A stretch of DNA of 64,000 nucleotides from Neocallimastix lanati (nom. inval.) (Eukaryota; Neocallimastigomycota; Neocallimastigomycetes; Neocallimastigales; Neocallimastigaceae): the NCBI GenBank assembly GCA_016946835.1, contig JACVTC010000140.1, positions 169,501-233,500 on the forward strand, given 5' to 3'. The position numbers were made by a program, and so were the translations under genes. Under the pieces are notes generated by a model, which was not told where the DNA came from, made no database searches, and was given only the letters and a program-made list of their open reading frames with translations. Below are positions 30,116 through 42,340 of the stretch, in pieces; position 1 is the stretch's first letter; every line of letters starts with the position of its first letter.

Positions 30116-30157
30116 TGTAAAAGTAATATAAAACCAATTAATATATATATCTTAAAA
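28230..30157. other. Gene-free AT-rich stretch
   Basis: No coding sequence seen. It holds one short tandem repeat (listed) and homopolymers. The last 150 bp are the RNase T2 promoter region, including a long poly-A at about 30078-30110. Confidence 0.55.
28482..28613. repeat. Imperfect tandem repeat of about 30 bp
   Basis: About five diverged copies of a unit reading TTATGAAAAATATTAG plus TATAAAAC-type sequence; one copy is shortened. Confidence 0.75.
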
Positions 30158-31402
30158 ATGAAATATATTTTAACTGTTTTATCAACTCTTATCTTCACCA
30201 TTCAAGCATATGGTAAAGCATTTAATTCCCAAATATTACTTACTAATAGTGTAAAAGATTTTGAATGTCCATCATTTGATGTTGTTGCTTGCTCTGAAAA
30301 TCAAGACTTAGTAAATAAGTGTTGTGTTCCAGACCAAGGACATTTAGTTCTTTCACTTCAATGGCTTCCAAGGTATATATAATAGTAATAGTAGTAATAA
30401 TAATTTATTTATTAGTTGTAAATAAAATGAAATAAAAAAATAAATCAACAACATTTTAATATCATATGTATATTTAATAACAATAGTTATTGTAAAAATG
30501 CTGGTAGAAATAAGCCATGTAAAAAAGGAACCTTAAAGAAAGTTGAAAAAGATACTTGGACTTTACATGGTCTTTGGCCAGGTAATTGTGATGGTAGAAC
30601 ATATTTAACCAATTGTAATCCACAAAGAGAGGAAGAAAATATTGAAGAAGTCATTCGTTCCAAGGATAAAGATTTACTTTCTGAAATGGAAAAAATTTGG
30701 CTTAGTGGTAATCCAGATCCACTTAAAGATAATAATTGGTTCTGGGCTCACGAATGGAATAAACATGGTCAATGTGTGTCTACTATTACTCCACAATGTA
30801 TGGGAGCTAATTACAAAAAGAATGATGATATTATTTCCTATTTTGAAAAAGCTGTAGAATTACGTTCACTTTATGATTTATATCCAATACTTGAAAATGC
30901 TGAAATTGTTCCAAACGACAAAGATGGCTATTATCTTGATACCCTTCAAAGTGCATTCAGAAATGCCTTTAATAATACCCAAGTTGAAATTAACTGTGTC
31001 TATAATAAACGTGAAAAGCGTCAGTACATGTCTGAAGTACGTTTATGTTTCCATGCGAAGAATGCATTTGAAGTAGAAGGTCCAATTAATTGTATTAATG
31101 CTTCCTCAAGATGTAATCCAAAATACAAAGTATTCTATGCTGTTAATCCAACAAAGCCAAAAATTCCAAAAAATCCAGAAAATGATAATAATTTTTATAT
31201 TAATGAAGAAGATTCGGATGAAGAATATTATTATAATGAAGAAAATGATGAATATCATGATAATTATGAAGAAGATGATGATGATAATAATTTTGATATT
31301 GATGATAATTATGATTTTAGTGATCTAGATGAAGAGTTTAAATTAAATGATATTGATGATTCATATCCAAAATTCTTCAATTTATATGAAGATGATGATT
31401 AA
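30158..31402 (+). CDS. Secreted RNase T2 with long acidic tail
   Basis: Two exons, 30158-30372 and 30487-31402, give 376 residues. T2 RNases cleave single-stranded RNA outside the cell or in vacuoles. The N-terminus is a signal peptide (MKYILTVLSTLIFTIQAYG). Both catalytic segments are intact: CAS I 'WTLHGLWPGNCDG' and CAS II 'FWAHEWNKHGQC', with the two catalytic histidines and the Glu. Many cysteines fit the T2 disulfide pattern. After the catalytic domain come about 85 residues that are almost all Asp, Glu, Asn and Tyr, starting near 'NPTKPKIPKNPEN'; this tail is unusual. The last codons and the stop lie inside a tandem duplication. Confidence 0.95.
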
Positions 31403-31505
31403 TCTATCAATTCAAAAGTAATTAAAAATGATATTGATGATTCATATCCAAAATTCTTCAATTTATATGAAGATGATGATTAATTTATCAATTCAAAAGT
31501 AATTA
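31342..31505. repeat. Tandem duplication spanning the RNase T2 stop codon
   Basis: Two copies of about 80 bp (31342-31420 and 31421-31505). Copy 1 holds the last 20 codons and the stop; copy 2, just downstream, repeats them nearly base for base, including the stop. Confidence 0.92.
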
Positions 31506-31680
31506 AAGAAGATTATATTACATATAATTTCAATTAAAACAATTTTTAAAATTATATTAAAATATTATTTTCTTTTCTATTAAATTAAAAAAAAAAAAAA
31601 TAATAATAATAATTAATTAAGTATAAAAAATCTTTATATAATAAGAATTAATGTTATTATTATACGATTATCATATTTAT

Positions 31681-31866
31681 TTAATTTCTTATATTATTAA
31701 TATCTACAATATATAGGAATAAAATAAATAATTAATTAATTAATTAAAAAATATCTCAACGCATAATCAATAAATTTATTAAATTTCTTATATTATTAAT
31801 ATCTAAAATATACTGGAATAAAATAAATAAATAATTAAAAAATATCTCAACGCATAATCAATAAAT
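31681..31866. repeat. Tandem duplication of about 95 bp
   Basis: Copies at about 31681-31775 and 31779-31866 share TTTCTTATATTATTAATATC and end with ATATCTCAACGCATAATC. They differ by a few substitutions and a short AATT indel. Confidence 0.88.
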
Positions 31867-32366
31867 AATAGTAATAAATTATTTATTTATTTATCATAAT
31901 CATAATTAAATATTTAATTTTGTAAATACATTTTTGTATTATTTTAATTATTACATTTCATTTAATAATAATAATAATATTAATAAAAAAAAAAAAAAAA
32001 AAAAAAAAAATTTAATAAAAAATGAAATTTTTTTATTACTTTAATTATATATTTCTATTTATTTAAATTTGAATTTGAATTGTATTTCATAAAATATATC
32101 CATATATTATAAAAGGTCAAAATATTATATGATGGAAAAAAAAAAATTTTTTTTGTTTTAGAAAAGTAATTCTTTTTTTTATGGACGAATCTTGCATTCC
32201 TTATTAAGAATATTGTTCAAATAATTGAATGTAATGAAAATTATTTTAATATATTCATTTCAATTTAAAATAATTCTTTTATTTATTTATCTATTTATTT
32301 ATTCATTTATTTAGTTTTAAATAAATAGACTAATTATCATTTGTAAAACACAACACTTCCATTTTA

Positions 32367-32410
<44 letters not shown>

Positions 32411-33309
32411 GTTTGTTTAACTTTATTTAAATTTTGTGATAACTTTAAAGAAAAAAAAAAAATAAAAATAAAAATAAAAAAAAATGAAAAAAAAAAAAAT
32501 TTTTTTATTAATGATTTTGATAATAAAAATAATTTTAAATTTATAATTATAATAAACTATAAATGTCATGTTAAAAAATATATGAAATGAAAAAAAAAAT
32601 AAAAAAAATTTTTTTTTTCTATTAAAATAATTAAAATAAGAAAATAATAATAATAATAATTATTATTATAACGTTACAATATAAAATTATAAAATTATAC
32701 CAAAGTAATATTTAATGAAATTTAAATTTACTAAAAAAATTTTATGGATTTAATAACCAACTAATTATAATAATAATAATAAAAAAAAAAAAGTAAAAAC
32801 TTTAAATTATAAAAAAAATTATAATAATAATTTAATTAAATTAAATGTTAAAAAAAAAAAATTATTAGATATATAAAAAGTATAAATAGGTTTATATTAT
32901 GGATGAATAAAATAATTGTTTTTATTATTTCATTCCTTTATGTACTTGGGATGGTATATAAAAACATGTTAAAACAATTATAATTTATTAAATATAGAAA
33001 AAGTTAGAAAAACATTAAAATATATATAAAATTATATAATAATATTTTCTAAAACGTATTAAATAAAATCTTAATTTAAATTTATGTATATTATTTTTTT
33101 CTGTCTTCCTAAAATAGTTAAAAACATTTTCTATTTATTGATTTATATTAAGAAGACTATTTTTTCTCGCTATATTACACAATCGTTAATTTTCTTTTTT
33201 GCTTTCTTAAAAAATGTTTAAATTTTTTTTTTTTTTTTTTAATTTTTTCCTCTTTTTTTATTATTATTATCTTACTTTTTTTTTTTTTTTATTATTATTA
33301 TTAATTCAT
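31867..33309. other. Gene-free AT-rich stretch
   Basis: Poly-A/T runs (about 31986-32010 and 32372-32409) and simple repeats. A 27-codon frame at 32903 is discussed under rejected items. The right end is the 3' flank of the IQ-motif protein gene. Confidence 0.5.
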
Positions 33310-34803
33310 TTAATTCTTTTGCTTTCTCTTATTACCATTTTTCTTCTTTTGTTGAAAACGCTTATTCTTTTGAAATTTAATTGGTTGATAAATAATTTTT
33401 TGAACAGTAACTTCAACAGGTTCTAAATGAAGTGCTTTCTTTAATCTTTCTTTACCAGTAAAGTATCGATTACCAAAATCAAAATCAGAACCACTATAAT
33501 ATTTAGTATAATTTGGATTATAAATATCATTATATAAATAATCGGATTTTTTCTTTAATGGGGAAGATGAATTATCATTACTTTCTTCACTTTCACTATT
33601 ACTTGTACTGTCTTCACTAACTTCTTCATCTTCTTCCCACTCCCTTTTATATAATCGTCTGTAACAATCAATAAGACATGATTTTTTATCACATCTTCTT
33701 TGTAAATCTAATTTCTTCATAACATGACCATATTCATTAAAAACTTCATCTTTTTCATTAAAACAAACATTCTTCTTTGAATGTACTTTTTTATCCCTAG
33801 TCTTATTTTCATTTTTATTACCTTTTTTTTTGTTTTCTTTGGTATTATCAATTATATCATCAATACTAAAGTTTGAGGAAGAACTATTCCTTGAAGATTT
33901 CTTAATGGTTACTACCTTAGTTTTAGCAAATTGTTTACCGTTAACAATAGTATTCTTTTCAGTTAAAGCATCAACTTCTTTTTCAATTAAACCCATAAAT
34001 TTTATATTCTTAAAAATTGCATTTAACTCTTCATTAACTTTTTTAGCATTTGTTTGATTCTTCCTTTCATTCTCCTTAGTTTTATTTTCACTATTATTGT
34101 TATTATTTATGGTATTATCATTTTCATTTTTATTATTATTTTTATTTCTAAAATTATTGTTTCTTTTATTTCTCCTGTTTTGTTTTTTCGTATTATTTGA
34201 CGGGTTTTCATTATTTATTGTTGTTGGCGAAGAAGCTAACTTTACTATTTCAGAAAATGACGGCTTCTTAGAGATGCCTATAACATTTTCATTTCCTTTC
34301 TTTTGATCTTTATTTTCCTTCGTTTGAACTTTATTTTCCTTATTTTCACTTTTTTCTTTATTATTATTTTTCTTTATATTTTCCACAGATTTTATTTTTG
34401 AAGCAGTTCTCCACCATGTTTGTATTTTAATAATACTATCTAAATTATTTTGATATTTCTTTTGAATATCTTCTTTTTTTTGTTTTACATTATTTTTATT
34501 ACTTTCATTTTTATTATTTTCTGAATGTTGCTTAGACATAACATGTTCAACCGTTGATTTATTACTAAGTGAAATTTTTTCAGTAATTTCTGAAATATTA
34601 TTAATTAAAGTATCTGTTTTTGCAGCTTTGTTTGTTTGTTTCTCAACTATTTCACTAAATTTTAAAGCATTATTGATGGTATTAGTCTTTTTTTGTTTTA
34701 ATACGTCTGAATATTTCATTACTATTGACTTCTGTATTACTGCATCATTATTTGAAGCCGGTACTGATTTCTTCAAGCTAGGAAAATTATTTTCACTTAA
34801 CAT
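33310..34803 (-). CDS. Basic low-complexity protein with IQ motif and candidate PP1-docking site
   Basis: A single open exon of 497 residues, rich in Lys, Asn, Glu and Ser. I do not recognise the family. Visible elements: 'NNFPSL' at residues 5-10; three similar short segments, 'KYSDVLKQ' (30-37), 'KFSEIVEK' (48-55) and 'SFSEIVKL' (about 180); an IQ-like calmodulin-binding segment 'IIKIQTWWRTASKIK' (about 125-140); and 'KKNVCFNEKDEV' in the C-terminal half. That last fits the RVxF-type PP1-docking pattern and is followed by 'DLQRRCDKKSCLIDCYRRLY'. A Ser/Glu-rich patch and a strongly basic C-terminus close the protein. Start is the first ATG of the open frame; the region 5' of it is plain AT. 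Probably a scaffold or cytoskeleton-linked protein, but that is a guess. Confidence 0.75.
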   Translation of the reverse strand: MLSENNFPSLKKSVPASNNDAVIQKSIVMKYSDVLKQKKTNTINNALKFSEIVEKQTNKAAKTDTLINNISEITEKISLSNKSTVEHVMSKQHSENNKNESNKNNVKQKKEDIQKKYQNNLDSIIKIQTWWRTASKIKSVENIKKNNNKEKSENKENKVQTKENKDQKKGNENVIGISKKPSFSEIVKLASSPTTINNENPSNNTKKQNRRNKRNNNFRNKNNNKNENDNTINNNNNSENKTKENERKNQTNAKKVNEELNAIFKNIKFMGLIEKEVDALTEKNTIVNGKQFAKTKVVTIKKSSRNSSSSNFSIDDIIDNTKENKKKGNKNENKTRDKKVHSKKNVCFNEKDEVFNEYGHVMKKLDLQRRCDKKSCLIDCYRRLYKREWEEDEEVSEDSTSNSESEESNDNSSSPLKKKSDYLYNDIYNPNYTKYYSGSDFDFGNRYFTGKERLKKALHLEPVEVTVQKIIYQPIKFQKNKRFQQKKKNGNKRKQKN

Positions 34804-35614
34804 ATTAAATTATTTTAATACAATATCTCAAATAAAAATTATTAATAGTACCTTATTAAAATATTTTATTATTATAATATATAATTTTTATTTCTATATT
34901 TCCTTTTTGTTTGTTATTTAATTTATAAATTTTTACTAATAAAATACTTAAAAAACTATATTCAGATATACTTTAAAATACTTTTAGGATAATACTTTAA
35001 ATTTATTATATATAAATTTCGAATTTAAGATCTATAATTTAAAATTATAATTAAATTTAAAAGTTGAACTCGAACTAAAACTTCTAGTTTAATATTTTTA
35101 TATCTAATTTTTTTAACTACTATAATAAAATACTTTATACCTTAATAATATTATATTAAATTTTAATATGATAACGTTTGAATACTAAAATAATTAAATT
35201 TCATATTATAATATTTATATTAAATCTATCAACTAATAATTTATATACTATCTTTTTATTTTGTACGTAATATATAAATTATTAATTATAATCACAATTT
35301 ACAATATTTTTTTTTTTTTTTTTTTAATTTATCTCAAATGTTAATTTACTAAAAAAATAATTACAATAATTTTTTAAAATCTTCTACTATTTTCTTTTTT
35401 TTTAATTTATACTTTCAAGTATTCTATTTTAATTATTGTTCATTTGTTTTTCTATTATAAAATACATAAAGAGAATAATAAAAAAAAAATATAATTTAAT
35501 TTATTTATTCTATTATCTTTATATGTATATATGTATTTTTTTTTTTTTTTTTGTTTTTTTTTCTTATGTTATTTTTTTATTTTTTTTTTTTTTGTTATGT
35601 TTGTTAATGTTTTG

Positions 35615-35662
<48 letters not shown>

Positions 35663-36094
35663 CAAAGGTTGCTTTTTTATTATATATTAAATCCAAAAGC
35701 TGATACTTTTTAATAAAGTTTTAGTTCATTTAATAAATGGTTATTATTATTTATTCTTAACTCTTTTTTTCTTTAACTTAAAAAAAATTAAAAATAAATT
35801 AATTACACTAATTTATATGTTTTCAATTATATTATTATGATATTTTTAATTCTGTTTAATCTAAATTTCTAATGCAAAAAATAAACAGAATTCTTTTAAC
35901 ATAAATAAATTTTCTCTAAACTTTCTTTTTTTTTTTTATTTTTTTAAAAAAATACTCTTTAAATTCAAATATTTTATTTTTAGTTTTTTTTAAATTTATA
36001 TTTTTCCTTTATTTTATTTTATTTTTCCTTAAATAAAATAACAATAATTTCACAATTCTTTTTTTTCCCTATGATCTATATGATAATAACAAAG

Positions 36095-36136
<42 letters not shown>

Positions 36137-38317
36137 TTCTTTTAAAAAAAATATATATATATATAATGATAAGTAAATTATTAATTAATAGTATATTTAA
36201 AATATTTTTTATTTTATGATTATTTAAATTGATTAAAATATAATATATCTTTATCAATACTAAAGTAATATATTTGTTAATATATAATATTTTTCTTTAA
36301 TTTATTATTCTTTCATGTATTTTATAAATTTTTTTAAAAATTATATCCTATACCTAATTTATTAATAATTCATATAAAAAATTTATTTAATTTGTTATCT
36401 AATATTTAATATATAAAATAATATATAATTAAATACTATAAGAGAATAGATATATTAGTAATATAATATATGGACTATTTAAATTAATAAATTTCAATAG
36501 AATCTAGTGATTATTAAAATATAATGAAAAAAAATGCTAAAATATTAATTTATTTCTATTTTTATTAAATTATTAATATATAGAATAATATAAAATATTA
36601 AAATATCTATATATATTTTGGAATATATTAAATTTTAAATTAAATTGTTCCAAAATATATATATGGATAGTTAAATTTTTTTTTAAAAAAAAAACTAAAA
36701 TAAATAACTAAAATAACTGACTAATAAATAACTAACTTACTAAATAACTAACTAACTAAATAAAAAAATAAATAAATAAATATATATATATATATATAAT
36801 CAATAATCAATAATCAATAATCAATAATTTATAATTAATAATTAATAAAAAAGAGTATAATCAATAAAAAAGAGTATTTATTAATCAATAAATAATAACT
36901 AATAAATAATAATTAAATATTAAATTATTAATAATGATTAATAATTAAAAATTATAAATAATAAATATTTTATATAAAATTTATACATATGCCTTACAAA
37001 TTTTTTTTATTCAAATTAGTATTAATAAGTTATGCTAATATTGTTAAATAAATATTAAATTATTAATAATGATTAATAATTAAAAATTATAAATAATAAA
37101 TATTTTATATAAAATTTATACATATGCCTTACAAATTTTTTTTATTCAAATTAATATTAATAAGTTATGCTAATATTGTTAAATATATATGTTAAGTTGA
37201 TATTGTTAATATATATATAGTTATGCTAGTTAATTATTTTATAAATAAATTTATATAAAATATTCTTTCTCTTAACTTAATTCATTAAATATATAAAAAA
37301 AAGTATTTAGAATAGAATATATATTTGTGTATACAAATATTATTAATATATTATTAATAAATATTTTAATAATTATTATAATTAAAGTAAAAATATTTTT
37401 ATTTTAGTGTGGAAAAAAAAAAAAGTATTATTTTAAATTATTTTATATTCTAATCTAAATTAAAATTACATATAAAATTTCTTTTTTTGGCATTTTAAAT
37501 ACATATTTATAGCTCACTCTTCATGATTTTTAATACTAAACATTACTTTTTAAATAATATTTAATGAATTTTATTATAATTAACCATTAATACATATTTT
37601 TTTTTTTTTTGGATTTGTATACTTGTATTATTATATGTAAATTATTAAATGTAAATTAACTTATCTGCAAGATTTTAATTAAAATTCTTGAGTATTTTGA
37701 ACTAACTTTACAGAATTATAGTTAATTAAAATATTATAATTTAATCTAATAAATAAATAAAGGGTAAAATCTAACTAAATAATAAAAAAAATTAATAAAA
37801 TTTTATGAATATTAAAAAAGTTTTAAGCTTTGATTTATGAAACTTTTATTATAGTATTTATTTTTGGAAAACAGAAAAAAAATAATTAAAAAAATATTTT
37901 ACATTATTTTTTTTCCTAATAATTAAAATTTTATATTTATTCTTTTTCTTCTAATTATTATAATATAAATTTACAAAATTTCATGAGTGATAAAATTATA
38001 AAAATTTCTTGAAAAAAGATTAATAGCATTAATATTTAAACTTTACATGATTAATTATTTAAAATGTTATTAATGGATAATCCATTAATACCATTTTAAA
38101 TAATGTTGACGACAATAATAGCTATATATTATCAATTAACCTTGATATAAATATTTTATTCCGTTATTTTATTAAATAAAGAATAATAGTAAAAAAAGTA
38201 TTACAACATTTAATGATGATATATTAAAAAAAATTTTATATCTGGAAATGAGTATAGATACACATTATAAAGAAATTAAATGACCAACCATTTTAATTTT
38301 TAAATGTATTATTTGAA
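34804..38317. other. 3.5-kb gene-free AT-rich region
   Basis: No convincing exon on either strand. Contents: poly-T at about 35615-35660, poly-A at about 36100-36130, short tetramer tracts (about 36720-36800) and the tandem duplication listed below. Short open frames here are homopolymer products. Confidence 0.6.
36915..37184. repeat. Tandem duplication with 135-bp period
   Basis: Two almost identical copies (36915-37049 and 37050-37184). Each contains CATATGCCTTACAAATTTTT and TTAATAAGTTATGCTAATAT-like sequence. One clear substitution (TTAGTATT versus TTAATATT) suggests a young event. Confidence 0.93.
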
Positions 38318-39380
38318 ATGATCAAGAAGAGAAAGCAGCAAACTAGGTTTCCAATTTTTGCATTAAATAAAGTTAACCACTTAAAAAGAGTCCAAGAAGG
38401 TGATAAAGGAAAAGAAAATACCCCAAGATTATTTCATTTTTTTGAATGCTATAATGGATTGGAATCATGGATTAATCAACTTTCCCAAGAAGAAGCCACC
38501 ATTATTAGTGATTTGTTTTTAAAATATATTAATGAATATATTGAAGAAACCATTGTTAATCCATATAATTCATCTGATATCTTTTGAGTTTCTTTAATTA
38601 ATTCCAGACCATGTATTTTGTTCCAAAGTGTGGAGCGTCTTTTAGCATAGAGTCAGTTTGTAATAACTATGTTGATAAATTAGGAGATAAAATGTGGCCT
38701 TCTTCATATATGGTAGAAATTGAATTTTTTTTTATAAAACCTCGTTCTGTTGATAAAAAGGGTGAAAATTTATTATGCTATGAACTCCTTCTAACTAAAG
38801 GTTTTATCGAATGGCTAGAGTTACTCTGCTGAGGGTGGCTGGATCAAATAATATTACTGAACCCAAATGGGAAGCTAAGTATAATGCATCAGTTAGTCGT
38901 TCTTCTAACTCATTGACATTTGATCCTAATTCCGCAAAAGATACTGAATATAATGATCTATTAAAGAGTCTAGCAAGATTTTTACAGTCATTGCTTTACC
39001 TGCACCAGGAGAACTATATAATAAAAATTAAGAACCAACTTCACGAGTACTAACAATATCTCTTGCTTTATATCTTGGAGGTTTAGATTAAAGATTCATC
39101 AGTAAAGAAGTTGTAAGGAAAAATGTTTTAGTAATAATAATAAATAATAATCAACCACGAGGAGAAAAGGTAATATGTTATTAATAATTTTGATTTGAAT
39201 ATATTGGAACAATAAAAAAAAGTGGATGATCGGTTAATGCAGTCATTAGATCGGTCATTTGTTTATCCAATAAAAGAAATGAACCTCTTTCCTATAAAAT
39301 AATTCAAGATGCAATGCAATTGATGTTTATGCTCAATTTAATAATGAGTTATTAAAAGAATGGCTTGAAGAATGGAACTA
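38318..39380 (+). pseudogene. Decayed coding relic of unknown origin
   Basis: GC and codon use rise clearly above the surroundings, and protein-like text appears in shifting frames: 'RFPIFALNKVNHLKRVQEGD' (38318-38587), 'DKLGDKMWPSSYMVEIEFFF' (38611-38832), 'SLTFDPNSAKDTEYNDLLKS' (38811-39053) and then weaker text to about 39380. Together they look like one protein of 300 residues or more, broken in several places. No domain is recognised. It could be a host gene copy or an integrated foreign gene. No flanking repeats or poly-A tail were found. Confidence 0.55.
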
Positions 39381-40233
39381 AAGTTACACTAGATTAATAA
39401 TAATAATATTAATAATATATATTACTGAAATAATAATAATATTAATATAATAATAATATTAATATAATAATAATATTAATATTAAAAGATAAATTAAATA
39501 ATTACGACAGAAACTAAAGGTAAAATAATAGGTTATTTTTATATAAATAAAAGTAGATCTAGTAATATAAAATTTTTATATCATCACATAACAAAATTAA
39601 AGATAAACCAATTAAAGACAGAAAAATCTAACAACTAATTTGAAAAATTTAATTTAATACACTAAATTAAAAAAAAAAAAATTTTTTTAATAGGTATAAT
39701 TGTTTTTATGTATTTCTTTATATATTACAAAATTGTTTATTTTTTCTTAGAATAACTTATTTTAACAATTTGTATAACCTAAAATTTATAAAAAATATAT
39801 GAAAAAATATATGTTACTACTTATAATAATTTCAATAATTTAAATTTTTATGATAATGAATTTGTTTTGAATATTATTGAAAGTATAGAAGCAATACACA
39901 CTTTTGTTATTATTGTATTGATAAAAAGTTTTAGTATCATTAATTTAATTTAATTACATATATTTGGGCTAAAAAAATTTATATATTTGATAAAGTACTC
40001 AGGAGAAGTTATATAGTTTATTTATTTATGTAATTTATTCATTCATTTACTAATTTATTTTATAATTTAAATTTATTTAATTAAATACTAAATTTTATAA
40101 ATTCATATTAATATTACTAAACTAGTTTTATTAATAAAAATATATTTGATTATGGCAATAACATTACTATTACAATTGCATTATATTGTATTTCAAAGAA
40201 TTAATATAAAGAAAAAGTATTCTTTATATAGTA
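39381..40233. other. Gene-free AT-rich spacer
   Basis: Short (AATATT)n-like tract at about 39400-39485; otherwise nothing seen. Confidence 0.5.
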
Positions 40234-42340
40234 CTGAGGAGCATTTCGAAAAATTTCATTTCGAAAAAGTGTCATTTCGCAAAATTTTTAATAAATAAAT
40301 AAATTAATAATAAAATAAATAAATAATATATATGATTTAAATAAATAACTAAATAAATAAAAATAAATAAATGAAACTATAATAAATAAATAAATTTTAA
40401 AATTAAATTTTTAAAAAAAAAATATATATATATATGGACATATACATAATAAATATACATTATATAATAATAAATATTCATTAGAATTAACGCTTTAAAA
40501 AAATAAAATATTTTATCATATGTTTTAAACGTTTTATAATTTTTTAAAATATATATAAGAATTTTATATATATAAAAAAAGTTAAGTATTAATAATTTAA
40601 AAGATGTAAAGGATAATAATTTAAAATATAACTATTAAAATTAAAAATAATTAAAAAAAAAATTATTATAAAGATTAAAAAATAATATATAAATAATTAA
40701 TTGATCATTTTACACCTTTTAAGTCCTTGCGCAGTATTTTAAAAAAATCTTAAATTACTATTAAGTTTTTTTAATAAAAGAAATATTTATAAATAATTCA
40801 GTAAAAAAAAAAAAAAAAAAAAAAAAAGATGAGGACATCATAAAAAAGAAAGGGAGTTAAAAGTAGCACAAAGTTAGGATGATTTTAGATGGTATCTATT
40901 TTTTTTATTTTATATTTTATATTTTAATATTTTATATTTTATATTTTATATTTTATATTTTATATTTTATATTTTATATTTTATATTTTATATTTTTATT
41001 TTTATTTTTTTTATTTTTTTTTTATTTTATATTTTATATTTTATATTTTATATTTCATATTTTATATTTCATATTTCATATTTTATATTTTATATTTCAT
41101 ATTTTATATTTCTATATTTTATATTTTATATTTTTTTTTTATTTTTTATTTTATATTTCTATATTTTATATTTTATATTTCTATATTTTATATTTTATTT
41201 TTTATTTTTTTTTATTTTTTATTTTTTTTTATTTTTTATTTTATATTTTATATTTTATATTTTATATTTTATATTTCATATTTCTATATTTTATATTTTA
41301 TATTTTATATTTTTATATTTTTTATTTTTATATTTTTTATTTTTTATTTTTTATTTTTTTTTATTTTTTATTTTTTTTTATTTTTTATTTTATATTTTAT
41401 ATTTCTATATTTTATATTTTATATTTTTATTTTTTTTTTTTATTTTTTTTTATTTTATATTTTATATTTTATATTTTATATTTTATATTTTATATTTTAT
41501 ATTTTATATTTCATATTTCATATTTTATATTTCATATTTCATATTTTATATTTCTATATTTTATATTTTATATTTTATATTTTATATTTTTTTTTATTTT
41601 TAATTTTATATTTTATATTTTATATTTTATATTTCATATTTCATATTTCATATTTCATATTTTATATTTCATATTTCATATTTTATATTTCATATTTCAT
41701 ATTTTATATTTCTATATTTTATATTTTATATTTTTATTTTTATTTTTTTTATTTTTTTTTTATTTTATATTTTATATTTTATATTTTATATTTCATATTT
41801 TATATTTCATATTTCATATTTTATATTTCATATTTCATATTTTATATTTCTATATTTTATATTTTATATTTTTTTTTTATTTTTTATTTTATATTTCTAT
41901 ATTTTATATTTTTTTTTTTTTTATTTTTTATTTTATATTTCTATATTTTATATTTTATTTTTTTTTATTTTTTATTTTATATTTTTTTTTATTTTTTATT
42001 TTATATTTTATATTTTTTATTTTATATTTCATATTTTATATTTCATATTTCATATTTTATATTTCATATTTCATATTTTATATTTCTATATTTTATATTT
42101 TATATTTTTTTTTTTATTTTATATTTTATATTTCTATATTTTATATTTTATATTTGAATATTTTTTTTTTTATTTTTTTATTATTTATTTATTTATTTAT
42201 TTATTTTATTATTTATTTATCTATTTATTAAAATTTTACGAAATGAAACTTTTCCGAAATGAAACTTTCGCGAAATGACACAAAAAATTTTGCGAAATGA
42301 AACTTTTCCGAAATGAAATTTTGCGAAATGACACACACTC
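40234..42340. mobile_element. Fold-back-like element with CATTTCG-repeat inverted arms
   Basis: The left arm (about 40234-40290) and right arm (about 42233-42340) are inverted repeats. Each is built of iterated CATTTCG motifs (three left; six on the right as CGAAATG) spaced about 15-20 bp and joined by AAAA/TTTT stretches, for example CATTTCGCAAAATTT. Inside the arms both sides also share inverted AATAAATAAATAAAT tracts. Outermost bases read TGAGGAG on the left and, in reverse complement, TGAGTGTGTG on the right. The interior is a heptamer array with no transposase. This fits a non-autonomous fold-back or MITE-like DNA element. No clear target-site duplication was found. Confidence 0.6.
40898..42150. 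repeat. Heptamer (TATTTTA/TATTTCA)n array inside the fold-back element
   Basis: About 1.25 kb of 7-bp units in two main forms (TATTTTA and TATTTCA), broken by TTTTTTATTTTT blocks. Larger blocks recur, so the array has a higher-order structure. Because 7 x 3 = 21 it stays open in one frame for 450 codons (Phe/Ile/Tyr/Leu only); this is not a gene. Confidence 0.9.

Noticed and set aside
32903-32983. Signal-peptide-like 27-codon frame (MNKIIVFIISFLYVLGMV) followed by a GT
   Set aside because: No downstream exon on the plus strand before the convergent gene at 33310; the hydrophobic bias is expected in T-rich DNA.
40879-42231. 450-codon open frame on the plus strand
   Set aside because: Pure product of the 7-bp array (7 x 3 keeps the frame open); only Phe, Ile, Tyr, Leu and His repeats, with no start context or domain.
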